Positions 27,000 through 40,301 of a stretch of 64,000 bases of DNA are shown here, one piece after another. The notes beneath the pieces were generated by a model that had not been told where the DNA came from, did not search any database, and was given only the letters and a program-made list of their open reading frames with translations. The stretch covers positions 1,341,645 through 1,405,644 of the forward strand of contig NC_060902.1 in the NCBI RefSeq assembly GCF_014805685.1. Reading direction: 5' to 3'. Within the stretch, counting starts at the first letter, position 1. Every line of letters starts with the position of its first letter. Source of the stretch: Silurus meridionalis. Lineage: Eukaryota; Chordata; Actinopteri; Siluriformes; Siluridae. The translations under genes were made by a program, and so were the position numbers.

Positions 27000-28766
27000 T
27001 ACAAGATCAATATAGTCATGACACAATTATCCACATCTCAGAATCATTAACTAATGATTTATTCTCTAAACGAATCAACAACTAAAAATGTAATTAACAA
27101 TGAATTCGTTTAAATGAGAGAGGAGGAAAGAGACAGACAGGAGACAGACGGAGGGAGAGAAAAAGAAAGAAATGGAGAGAAGAGAGAGAGAGAAGAGAGG
27201 TGAACAGAGTGAGAAAGTGAGAGGGATGAGAGAGCGAGAGAAGACAAAGAGAGAGAAAACGGAGAGGTAAACAGAGTGAGAAGGGAATGGGGAATGACAG
27301 AAAGATAGAGAGAAGACAGAAGAAGAGAAAAAGTGAAATACATGGGTGAGAAACAGATTATTGGTAACAACACAATAATTATTTAGTTTAATGTATCAGT
27401 TAAGAACTTATTTGTACAATTAGAGGACATGGGAGTAGGAATGATAATAAATAAATAGATAAGTGCCTATTAGAGCATTTTGTTTGAGTTAAATGTTTCT
27501 GTTAAAAGTTTAAGATTTTTTTTTCCTTGACACTACCCCCCCCCCCCTGCCCACAGACTTTACAGAAATCCTGCAATTTTTAATCTGGCCATCATGTGAG
27601 ATCTCACCAGCAGAGCCCCTGCACACCATGTCATTTATTCTTGTAAACCAGGTGGATAAGTTTGGCTTGGCCTTTTTGTTTTTTATGTTATTGCTTTTTT
27701 ATTTAATTATTTATTTTTTAACTGTACAGATCGTCTCTTACTTTATCTCTTCCTGAAGATAACCAGGTTCTCCATCAGAGTCTGCTCTAACTGCCCTGTG
27801 CAGCTTTGCAGTGTATTGAAGAGCTCTTAGTGTGTTAGATCTTAGAAAAAGGGTTCCAGTGCTTCCAGTCTATTAAAATGCATTTTGAATGATCACAAAA
27901 TTCAAGATATGGAAACAGAAAATGTGTACATTATTATAATTTCATATAGTTACTCACATGGAAAAGTTCCTTTTCCCCCTAAAAAATCAGCAATTAAATT
28001 ATATTACATTTCAAAATGTATATTATATTACAAAATACTGATTTGCTTGGTAACAGCCAAAATCTCTTATTATTCTAATTTACTGATTAAATGCAAGAAC
28101 ATGAATCAAAACATGATGCACACCCTTTAGAAAAAATTGCTTTATAAAGGTAACAAAAAGGCCCATAAAAATATAAATAATTACTTATTAAACACGATTT
28201 AAACTCTGAACTGACCACACAGAATATGAAAAATATCACAATTTTAGGATTCAGCAGTTTATCCACTTAAGATACCGCACAATAACACACTCAAAGATAT
28301 TGTCCAATTATCGATATCAATAAAATCCCCCCAAAAATATAGATTCTTTTTGTTGTAAATATCACACACCCCTACGTGCGATTTCACCACCTGCTGAACT
28401 TCAGTGTCAAATACGTCTCAATTTCCTTTATTATATTAATGATAACAATAATAATGATGATGTGTGACCTGGTGAAAAGCAGTGATCGAGTACCTATACT
28501 TCATGCCGGTCCTCATGCTCTGATCGCTGGAGGACGGTACGCTCTGGACCGAGAGTTGCCCGAGACTGCGTGCTACCATGGCAACGGTTCGGAACTTGCT
28601 GCGAGTTCCGGCGTTGGGGCTGCTGGCATTCTGTCTGTTTAGACGCTCGTCTGTGCTGCGGCTCATGGACCGGTGATCTGTGCACACGAACGACACCTGC
28701 ATCCTGACCCGAGTCACGCAGTGCAGTCAAGCCCAAAAATCCTCTCTAGTTCCCTCACTGTTTCCC

Positions 28767-28806
<40 letters not shown>

Positions 28807-29192
28807 TAACTTAACCACGAAAGTCAGGGCACAAGAGGAAACCCGTCTCTCCTGTATCTCTGAGCGAGAGCGCAAATCTCACTCGGATTCACTCATCACA
28901 TGCGAAACCGTCTCTGTCTTCTCTCGTCTAATTGTGCTGTGAGGCGAGAAGCTCTGTGATCACACACACACACCTACAATTCGGTGTCTGCTTCGACTGT
29001 ATGCGAGTGATGTGCGATCTTCCCATACATTCCTCGTTCTGCAGGTCTGGTGATATTCCTCCAATCACAATCTTCACACACACAGAAAAACAAAGAACAC
29101 TGACAGGACTGGACGTCTTTCCCAGAGAATCCTGAGCCTGTAATTGGTCTGCCAGTTATGGAAATGCTCCTGAGAGGCGACTCAAGTTAAAT

Positions 29193-29245
<53 letters not shown>

Positions 29246-29512
29246 TGGGTGTCAACTGAAAGAGCAAGAGGGAGGGTTTAAGAAAAAAGGACAAAGCACG
29301 TGCTGCAGTGGTGAGAGGTTTGGGAGAGAAAGAGAGAGATGGATAAAACGTGATGTAGTAGAGAAAGGTGAGAAAGGGAGAACAAAAGGGAGAGCAAAGG
29401 AGTGAGAAATGGGAGAGAGAGAAAGAGAGAAAAAAAAGAGACACCAAGAAAGTGAGAGACCATGAAGTGAACAAGAGAGAGGAGAGACACTAAATGAGAA
29501 AGTGTTAAGTGA

Positions 29513-29568
<56 letters not shown>

Positions 29569-29652
29569 TGAATGGAGAGTATGTGTGTATGTAAACAGAG
29601 AGAGTGAGAGAGAGTATGTGTGAGAGGGTGTAAAGGAACGGAGAGATAGAAC

Positions 29653-29690
<38 letters not shown>

Positions 29691-29985
29691 AAGGAATGGA
29701 GAGATAGAACAGAGTGAGAGAGAGAGAGAGAGAGAGAGTGTAAAGGAACGGGGGCATGAGGGGAATGGGGAGAGGGAGAGAGAGAGAGAGAGAGAGAGTA
29801 AACAGTGTGTGTGCACGCAGGAGTGTGTGTGTGTGTGTGTGTGTGTTTGTGTGTATAAAGTGAATTGAGAGATGATGGATGATAAACTGTGTTCTGTCTG
29901 TTCACTGTTTGACGTTAACATAAAACAAGTCAAAGTCAGAAAAAAGGATAAAAAGTGAAAGTTTAAAACGAGTGAAGCATGCGCG

Positions 29986-30027
<42 letters not shown>

Positions 30028-30079
30028 TGACTGCAGCACTTTACAAATAACCTAATACACCAACTCTGTGCTCTCACAC

Positions 30080-30111
<32 letters not shown>

Positions 30112-30838
30112 ACAGTCAGTTAATGAGAAGCACAGAAGATGTAGTTACGGTGTTTAGAGCTAAAAATAACACGGTTAAGTTTACAGGAATCTTCTACACA
30201 GAATTGGACGAGTTTAACATGTAACATGAGGAACGATGTCAAAGTTCATCACTGAGGAGAGAATTAACCAAGAGCTCTGCAGGTGACGTCAAGACAAACG
30301 TCAGCATGAAGAGTAAACACAGCGTCAGCACTCTTTACCCTTATATACACTACATATGCTTAAGTATTAGGACACATGATTCTCCAGCCATATGTGGCTT
30401 TTCCAAACAGCACAAATTGCTCCAGCATGACAATGCTCCTGTGCACAAAGCCTGCTCCATGAAGATCTGCTTTACATAGTTTGGAGTCCAAGATCTCCTG
30501 TTATAAATCTACAAACATCTTTCTACCTTTACCAACACCATTAAAGCTGAATGAAATCTCACACAAATCTTGGAGGAGTGGAGAAAATTGGAGGAGGTTA
30601 TTGGAAGAGTGGAGGAGGTTATTGGAGGAGTGGAGGTTATCGAAAGAGTGGAGGAGTGGAGGTTATTGAAGGAGTGGAGGTTATTATAACAGCAAATAAA
30701 TATTGAATGTTGAATGTTCAAAAAGAAGCACAACCTTATGGTCAGGTGTCCACACATCTTTGACCATATAGTGTAGGTTTGTGAGTATTTGAGTATTTGT
30801 GGGGTCCATTTGTGTTTTGAAAATGATGCAGTACTAAA

Positions 30839-30906
<68 letters not shown>

Positions 30907-31405
30907 TCAGAAACATGATAACCCGGTAACGTGACACTACAGAAAACCAGGAGTCATGACAACGCAATTAGACTTCATCATGATGGCGACCTGAAACTCA
31001 TCACGCGGCATGATGCTATCAGTGTATTTTTATTAAAAAGGAAAATGAAAAATCTTTAATAAAGCCTCCAGGATGAAACCTGTGTGTGTGTAAACACATC
31101 AGGGATTAGAGATTACACAGTCCTGGGACGTCCTTTGTTTTAATCTCTACAGGAGTGAACGGTAGTGGAGGGCGGCGTCTTTGCTGTGCAATGCAACGTG
31201 TTTGTGTTGATTTGAAAAGGGGTAAAGCGAGGCGTCTGGTCAGCGCTCAGGTGAAAGTGTGGATCAGGAACCTGATCAATAAAGAGTTACAGATGATTTG
31301 TATAAAAAAATCTCTCCCCAGTTCTGTGTGTGATTAAACAATTAGAAGGGACAAGCTTAATTATTTGAGGGTGAGGCTGCATTTAATATAACGTGCTAAA
31401 AAATG

Positions 31406-31459
<54 letters not shown>

Positions 31460-34400
31460 AATGGATGTGACAAAAATCCATTATGCAAATTGTGTTAATC
31501 AGACTGAAGCAACAGCTGCTCCACTCACAGCTGCTCGACACACTCGTGGAAATGGAGTGAACATTTAATTGGAGCATTTACTCTGAGATGTGTGTGCGCG
31601 TGTTTCTGCGAGTGTGAGTGCACGAGTGTGTACACAAACCCAACAATCAAAACAATTAATTTCTCAAAATAATAAATTTTATCCTGTGACGGACAAACGT
31701 CATTGATCGGTTTAGACCTTTAGACTTTACTTCCTGTCTGAGAGATTCCCTCCACTCACAACAACAATAACCACATTATAATATTTATTTCAGCTTCTAT
31801 ACGTGCACTGAAACCAATACTTTCTATGCCAAATGAGTTAAAAATATAAACACAACTGGACTGATTACACCAAAACTAAACAAAAAATAAGGCGATAAAT
31901 GAATACATCTACAGTTCAAGATCTGAAACTTGTGAAAACAGGTGATTATACAAAGAGTTTATAACTCCACATTCAGGATGATCTTGGCACCAGAATCCCT
32001 CTCTGAACTTACAGCCCACAGCCTGTCAGGATTAACAATCACAGCTCCTCCACGCTCATCGTGAACACTGCAGTACCACAGGGCTACGTGTGGAGCACAA
32101 TCCTCTACTCCCTCTTCACCCACGACTGCAGACCTGTTCATGGCTCTAAATCCATAATTAAGGTCGCAGACCAGTGGTGGTGATGAGATGGCCTACAGGG
32201 ACGAGGTTCAGCACCTGACAGCGAGTGAGCCAAGAATAATCTTACACTCAACACCCAGAAGTCCAAAGAACTTGTGGATCACCAGAGAACAAGGAGGGGC
32301 TACACAAACCCCTATTTACATCAAAGAGATCAAGGTGAAGCATTTGACCAGCTTCAATGTCCTGCATGTCCACAGCTATGAGGACATTTCCTGGCTACTC
32401 AACACCTCCACCCTCATCAAAAAAAAAAAAAGAAGAAAAAAAAGAATAAGCACAACGCTGGGAAACGACGTAAAGCTCAGCTACTCACCAGGTCACAGAG
32501 TCCATACACAGGAGATAAAGGAGTGTATGGGGTTCTGAACTAAAACAATAACACACACTGCCCTTATTCAGGATTTAGACAGGTTCCTGAACTTCACACC
32601 AAAAATCCATAAAGGTATTTTAGCTGATCTACTGATTAGGCATCAACACACTGCACAATGTGTCACAGAGTTCCTGTTACCACCTACACGGCGATTATTT
32701 TCCTATAGTACCACACGAGTGTTTATTGCTCACACACCCTCAATTTCTAAATGACGAATAAATGACAAGCTGTGCTTTTTTCAATCAGTTTATAGCTACG
32801 TTCATGATATAAACTGCCATAACCAGGAGGTCTTTATTCCCCTTTTGAAGTTGAAAAAAGAAAAAGCACACGACTGGGATCTTCTACACGGCACCACCCT
32901 GAACTCCTGCTTGTAATCAAAACCCCACAATCACTACAACATTCCCCACAATATCGGGACATTATAACGTTCACGGCTCTGACTGCGTCTCACACACAAT
33001 CATTCTGAGGCCTGTGCCAGCAAACACACAGTGATTTACTGTGTGTTTGCTAGCACAGGCCTCAGACTGATTGGAGAGAAGGATGTACTGGAGATCAGCC
33101 AACCACCTCCTCCATCAATCATATGCTTCTCAAATATATCTTCTTGCTCTACAGAACTATGACCAATCAGGGACTGCACACTATACGGCCAAAAATATAT
33201 AGACACCCGACTTTTACCACTAATATGTGTTTCGTCCTGGTTTATATTTGACGTTTCATTGTGTTTGTGCGACACAATGAAAATATCAAATATAAACCAG
33301 ATTCCGTACAACATGTCTTCAGAAAACTTTATCTAAAAGATCTGACTACTTGGAAATTTCCACTCAGGATCTCAACTTCAGCGAGAGAAAAATCATGAAC
33401 AAAAGTTCTAGGACACCTATATATGTGCTTCTTCCTTAAACTGGTCCCACAAAGTTGTGTAGGACGTCTTTGGTTGCAGGAGCATAACATTTTTCCTTTA
33501 CTAGAACTACGAGACCCAAACCTGCTCCATCACGACAATGCCCCTGTGCACAGATTCAGGAAGATCTGGTCGATTAGGCTTGATGAAGGTAGAAAGTGAG
33601 ATTTGGTTGATAAGGTCCTCTTCAATCACAACTCCGATATGTTTGTGTAAAACTTTCTACATGCTGTTATTCCACTTGTTTCAAGAAGAATTTAACATTA
33701 CGCACCAAACAAACTTTTATAAACGGTGGTAATTTAAATTTTTTGCTTTTTCCTCGTTCGTGCTGTGTGCTACATTTCAGGGTCGAATTAAAATTCGTCA
33801 GAACCGCTCGAGTTTCTCTAATAAAAAGTAAAACAGTACAGACCTCTAATGCTGACTGGACGAAGCGTGTCGAGATCGCAGCAGTGATGCGAGGAGAACA
33901 CTCTTACATAACCTGTGGAACAGCAAGCGCTCATGCGAGATGCCCCTCACTGTCGTGTTTAGGCTCGCAGAGCTGCTCTGATTTCTGTATCCATGTGACT
34001 ACTTGTGCGATGCCCAGAACATCTAGTCTCGAGACACCGCTGGGTGAAGAAGCTCAAATTCGTTTTCTTGCTAATAATCTAAATAGAGGGCTGGAGGAGT
34101 CCAAAATGAAGCGCTTCTATGGTTTGCATAAGTCTTTGTAGAACACTTTTAGACAGGAAAAGGAAAACAGTAATACACGACAGGGAGAACACGGAGTCGG
34201 AGTGTGTGTTAGAGGTCAGTAAGAATGATAAGAGTGTGTACAGCACCCTGTCTGTATTCTCTGGCTACGTCTACACTAATCCAGATCAATTTGAACAAGG
34301 CGTCTAATCTTTAGTTTTTAATTGTTTCACAAGAGTCAATCATTCACACCAAAACATCTGAAAAAGATCACGTGTTTGTACTGCGTGGGAGCAAAACGTA

Positions 34401-35047
34401 TGACGATTTGGCCTGCGTGATTTCCGCCTGCCGTTTGAAATGAGTGAGTCCAGACGAGAAGAGTCCTCTCTCCCTCTTTCTCTCTCTCTCAATAGGATCA
34501 CACTCTCCATCTACTAAACCCCTCTCTGTCTCATGACAGGGTCACACTCTCTCTATTTCATCGCTCTCATCTTTCTTACGTTACACTTCTCTTATCCTGA
34601 ACAATTTAATGGTGCTGGGAAACTTCACAAACACTCCCTCTATAAATGGGAAACTTCTCCTAACATTAATATCCTTCACATCAGCGATTTCACATTTAGC
34701 TTTAATAAATACAGTTACTCAGATCATGTTAAAGGGTGTTGCACTGCAAGTCCATGTGTACTAGTTGTCATAGATACAAACGTTAACATTAAAAATCACA
34801 TCAATATAAACCCGGTGTTCACGTGACAGCTGGAACTGCTGTATGAGCCATGCTACAGAATCAATGCGGTCCTTCTGGCCAATCAGAATGGGTTCTGATA
34901 CTGCAGAAAAAAATGTAATATTGTATGTGAATTTAATAAAGAATCTAAACATCAGCAGGTCTGTACATGAGCAGTGAGCAGAATGTTGTCAGGATGAGGG
35001 AGGCTCAGATTGGACATTTCTACTGAGCACAGCAGATTCCTGTCTAT

Positions 35048-35093
<46 letters not shown>

Positions 35094-38000
35094 CCATCAG
35101 CACATTTTCACTGAGTGACACACTGACTACACACGCTGACAGAAGGACAGGAATCGTGACACTAATGATACATCAGCTAGATCTTTAACTGGACCCGACA
35201 CGAGAGCAGATCCCGACTGTACCCTGAGAGCATCCTGCCTGATTTCACCCCGACCCTCAGACTTTCTAATCCAAATCTGATCTCCTCAAAAAATTTTTCA
35301 TTATATATGAAAAACAGCCACTGTGTGGTGTGAAGAGTCTCAGTTAAATATTCCTCTAACACCACATCATTTTTGTTTGATAACTAACTTTTTATCCATT
35401 TAGTGTTGCATTAAATGCAGTTTAATGCTCCTGTTTTTACCTACATTATAACCTCTATAAAAATGTATAAATGTCTCCTTACGTAATATTTATGATTACA
35501 GTCAAAGTTAGCAGTGAAGTGTTTCACGTGGACGAGCGGTTGCTATAGAAACAATGTTATAATTAGAACTGGTGCATTAACGTAAGCCTGGTGTTATAGG
35601 AAACTCAGCAACACCTTCTGACTAATCAGAATCGAGATGATGATATATATTGTGAAAAGTATTTGGTTTAAACTCAATTAAATATTAATGCCTGACAGTC
35701 TTGGGAGATTCGACTCAGCTATGTTTTGCTGTACGAGTTCCTCAGAGGAGCATCAGATATCCCTCACAGCGAGACACTGGTCCCAGCTCAGCATCTCACT
35801 GCAAACCCGACACCATCGATCAAAGCGCTGAAATGTGACCGGTTCGCCGCCTGCTGCAGTTTCTTTTTCAAGAGCACCACCTTGTGGTTAGATCTCACAT
35901 CGCACCCACAAAATGAGTACTTACATCAGTTTAAACTTTTCTAACAAAAAGACGACTTTTTCCTCCAGAGGTTTTCTGCTCTCCTGAGAGGAACATCAGA
36001 AGAATCTGTGATATATTAAAAAAAAAAAAAATTTCCAAACAAAGTGACTTTTCATTTTCATTTGTATAGCGCTTTTAACGATAAACATTGTCTCAAAGCA
36101 GAACATTTTTACTTTTCCGAGAAATGTGAAGCTGGTTGTTGAATTTTGTTGGTCAAAAGAAGGTGTCAATTCACAGCTGTTCTTACAGTTCTACAACAAA
36201 TGCTTACAATAAATCACTCATTCTAATATATATATATATAAAAATTTATTTTTCAGTTATATTTCATTTCTCTTTATTTTTGTTTCTTGTACTCTAAACT
36301 TTAAGATGAAGAAAGTTCTCTCCTCTTGTCTTGGAATCTCCTAATCCTAAGCTAATGGAATCTCCAGTGTCCGTGTTCTGTAGCATTTTTAGGTAGTTTT
36401 CAGGACAAATATAAAAAAATGCCGTCTCTCTCATAATTAAACATAACTGCAGATGAGTAAAATTTAAAAAATGAAAAGTAAACAAAAAAAGAAGAAATGA
36501 AGGAATGTACTTTGGCATAAGAGGAATAAAACATTTGAGGACATGAGAGAGAGAGAGAGAGAGAAAGAAATCCAACTGAGTAAAAAAGAAGTCAGAGAGA
36601 AAAGTCATTCTGAAAAAGAGAGATCCAGGAGAGAGAAAGAGATCGAATTCTGAAAGATGGAGAGAACGTGACAGAGCCTTCATGCCTATAAAGTAACATT
36701 TGAAACTTGAGAGAAAGAGAGAGAGGCAAAAGAGAGAAAGATCTTATACAAAGAGAGTTAGAAAAAGACAGCGATCCTACTGACAGATAGAAAAATAGAG
36801 CGATAGAGAGAGAGAGAAAGATGTCAGTGAGAACAGTAATGAACACTTCATTGTGAACTGTAAACATGATGCTATAAGTAATGAATCAGTTCTATGATGG
36901 TAAGTGATTATTATCCAATAACAGCATGACTCTGAGTGGTGTCTTCATTAGGAGCAGTTATTAGTGACGTGTAAATCAATCCCTCCCCGTCACGTCTCAC
37001 GTTTAATTCCTCAGAGTACTTTAACCTGTAAACGTCCTGCACTGCAGATCCGGGCTTCCTATCACTGATAAAGGATCAGCCTGCGGTTTCTGCTACATGC
37101 CATGTGCTAGTGTTACCTGGCGCACCACCATCGCTTTAAAGGTGAGGGGGTCAGAATGAGTGATACAGATGCTCTCTCTCTCTCACATGAAAACAGCAAA
37201 CATCTCTGTATTTCTAATGAGAGCTATGTACATGCACACCTGCAACACGACACAGGCCAAGAGCTTTAGTTAAACATCAGAATAAAAAAAAAGTCTGAAG
37301 TATGTGACTAATGTGCAATTTAGAACCTGCTCATCTCCTGAGATTTTCACACACAACCACAGCATGGTGCATAAAACAAAAAACACTATGTGAGTGACTG
37401 CCAGAAAGGAACTAGAAACATACAGCCTTTTCTGTGTGACCACTGTGGTGAGCAGAAATGCATCTCATAATGCAGGTAACCTGAAGGTGGATTAGCTGTG
37501 AGCAGTGAGAAGACCACATCATTCCTCTCCAGTCAGCTAAGAACAGGAATCTGAGGCATGAACATGGAATCATGTGCCAGACACTGATGATTTTTCTGAG
37601 TCAAATATCTGGGAAGGTTAAAAGGTTTTCTGCAGTTAACCAGTAAAACCAGTTCTGCATGATGTTTGTACCCAGGAGTGACACTGGACCGCTGGGCGTG
37701 CGCCAGGGCAAAAACGCTTCCGAGCGACTGCTGTCCCCGACACCGAACACCAGCGTCAGGCGTTTCTCAATATCCTTTAGCTTATCAAACATTAATCCTG
37801 AACCCACATTGTAATGAATCACATTAACTGTGTAAACAGAGCAGGATAAATGTGTACACAAAGACACAAAGTAACATCGCAGGAAAAAGAAATAACACCA
37901 TATGATTGATTATGTACAGTACTCGAGCTGAGTGTTATATCTGGGCATCTTTGCACTTTTGCCTCTGAGACCGAGTTGTCCTTTTCTCATTGTTGAACAA

Positions 38001-38711
38001 ATATACCAGCGACCTAGATGATGAAAATAAACCTGGAGCGTGTAGCGTGGTGTGAGGTGGGGGGAGAAGCCGACTGCAGGAAAGTGTTTCACTGCAGCGA
38101 GAGTGCTACAGACGAGCACTTCCACACTGGCAACAAGAGGGCAATAAAAACGTTCCACCTGTTGCTGGATTGAAGAGGCTACTTTACATCGAACCGAATG
38201 CAGTGGCTCCATTAGGACGCGCCTGAAACCGGCAGTTAAATCCTTTAACGGCTCTTTGGAGTCGTAAACTCCAAGCCGGCCTTCCGAGGGCCACGTCCGA
38301 GTCAATCATCACGACCCTTACCTGTACTTCATTCCTGTCTGAAAGGACACACACTCCTCCAACGTGAGGCCGTTCATCTTCAGGAAATCTTCCATGTTCT
38401 TGACTTGTGCGGCGGCGCGCTGCTCCCGGAGGCGCAGGAGCTCGGTTTGGCTGGTCTGCCTCGGGGCTTGGTTGAGCCCCTGGTCCGAATGGTAGCGGCT
38501 GATCCCGCTCCGTATGCTCTCGCTGTAGGACATCGACAACATCCTTCCTCCTCCACCGCTACTGCTGCTGCTGATGCTCTTGCGCACTCCACTGCCCGGC
38601 CCAGCCGGTTTGGGGATCTGCAGGGGTTTTCAGAAGTGAAGGTGGATGGTGTGCGAGTCTTGCACTATTTACCCGCCCACAAGCGTGGCTCAGCCCCATC
38701 CTCCTCTGTCT

Positions 38712-38767
<56 letters not shown>

Positions 38768-39483
38768 GTACAAGCTCGGGGACTCTGGGACCGGGTTCAG
38801 CCACGGCCTTAAATAGCACAGGTCTTCGAGAAGTGGGGAGAAAAGAGGCAATAAAGTGGTCATGCAACTTGTAATCAGAGCTGCTCTAGCTCCACTTCCT
38901 TCTTCTTCTCCTCACACACACACTATGTGGCAGAAAGGGGGTAGAGAGGGTAGAAGCATGCACTTGATGCCACATAGTGAGCAACATCATAATTCAGGTA
39001 TCAATTCAGACCACCGATTTGAATCCATTTAAAGACTTGAGAAGTCGTCAATTAGAGCATTGTCCTCACCTTTCTGTGTAACAACAGTAAATTGTAAAAA
39101 AATAAAAAATAAAAAGATCTGGAATAAACGCACCGGAGCTGAAAGAACTCAATAATGCAATATTTTAAAATTCCATGACGCACTACAGCATGCATGCAGT
39201 TCAGAGCAATTTCATTTCTTTAAGAATTTTATATTATACATTATATTTATTTAAGATTTAAACAAACAAAAAAAGAAAAGGAAAATAATTCTCGAATTTG
39301 ACTTGATCATTTAAATAAGTTGCTTTTAAAGGTTTTGGAAACGTCTGAAACCTTTTGTCTAACACAGCATCCATTACATTATCCATTTTTTTCTATTCAC
39401 AGATGCGTATCGATCTCCTGAAAGCGTGCAGAGTTCTGTAAGAGCAAGCTTCTATCCTGCACCTTTTCTTTTTTAATATGGAT

Positions 39484-39539
<56 letters not shown>

Positions 39540-40254
39540 AAAATCAGCAGAAAGAGTGTAAAATAAACCGCTCTTTCAGCTCAAACCTGTCACGCGCTTG
39601 CTGTGTAATAATCGTTCGCTAATTGCTGTAGTCGTTCCTCTGGAACCTTGCGGGAACATGCTACAGAAAACTAAAGCATGGCAGCACACGCGGGGAAGAG
39701 ATGGGATGAGATAAGCGATAGGGAAGGAGGATAGGTAAGCCCATAACCCGCATGCACTCGGACGCCACTGGCTCTCGAACCCGGAGCTGAACTCACCCGA
39801 GGTCTTGGGGGTCTGCTCATGAACGAGGGTTATGGGTTCCACACTCTGGGCTTATAAACTCCAACTGCGACCGGCGATGCAGCGATCCACCCAAAACTGG
39901 GAGTGTCTTAGTAGCAAGCAGCTAAACTAATTAGCAAAGGAAATCGCATCACCCTCCGCTCTGCTCAGCCCATCTTCATCATAATAATAATCATCATCCT
40001 CATCCTCCCAATGCACACTCTCCCCCCACCTTCCTTTTCCATGAGATTCCATGAAGTAAATCCATTTGTGTCATTTGGGGGGGTGAAGAAGGAGGAGAGG
40101 AGAAAGAGCCTGTTTCTGCAAACCACAGCAAATATTATCAGGTCTAAATTATTCAGCGGCTTTCGTACTAAAAGCTTTTGGGTTGCTTTTAGCTCAGTGT
40201 GTATGACGAGGCCTGGGCGAGGAAATTGTTTCACTCTTTCATGTCGACATTTCT

Positions 40255-40301
<47 letters not shown>

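Larger units (their letters stand above)
18845..28493 (-). other. kcnab2: kcnab2 intron between the common core and the Kv-beta-1.1-like exon
   Basis: No exon recognised. Contains Tc1-type repeat copies 7-10, two MITEs, (CA)n runs near 22.9, 26.7 and 26.9 kb, and low-repeat blocks at 22540-22700, 22970-23200 and 26240-26450 that could be regulatory. 27120-27360 is purine-rich low-complexity DNA. Confidence 0.8.
28703..38321 (-). other. kcnab2: kcnab2 intron between the two alternative N-terminal exons
   Basis: Holds the GA/CT-rich tract (29.2-30.1 kb), Tc1-type copies 11 and 12, the LINE remnant, two hairpins and a hAT-like MITE. The frame at 33743-34141 (132 codons, plus) has no recognisable domain. 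GA-rich DNA occurs at 36540-36830. Nothing clear in 34.5-36.0 kb beyond a (CA)n run at 35050-35092. Confidence 0.75.

Noticed and set aside
28571..28584. X-box-like GTTGCCATGGTAGC
   Set aside because: It is imperfect and lies inside coding sequence that explains it.
29252..30077. Long Ser/Leu-repeat frames on the minus strand (up to 217 codons)
   Set aside because: They are translations of (GA)n/(CT)n low-complexity DNA; all frames stay open because of the repeat.
33743..34141. 132-codon plus-strand frame as a gene
   Set aside because: No domain, no splice signals, and next to repeats; open length alone is weak evidence in this GC range.
38318..38587. Start at 38587 (reading MRKSI...)
   Set aside because: The codon is GTG, not ATG. 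The frame continues upstream to an acceptor at 38618-38620, so the start must lie elsewhere.
39576..39842. 88-codon frame [10 protein letters not shown]...
   Set aside because: Its start is GTG and it runs through a strong gtgagt donor; the ATG in another frame makes better splice sense.
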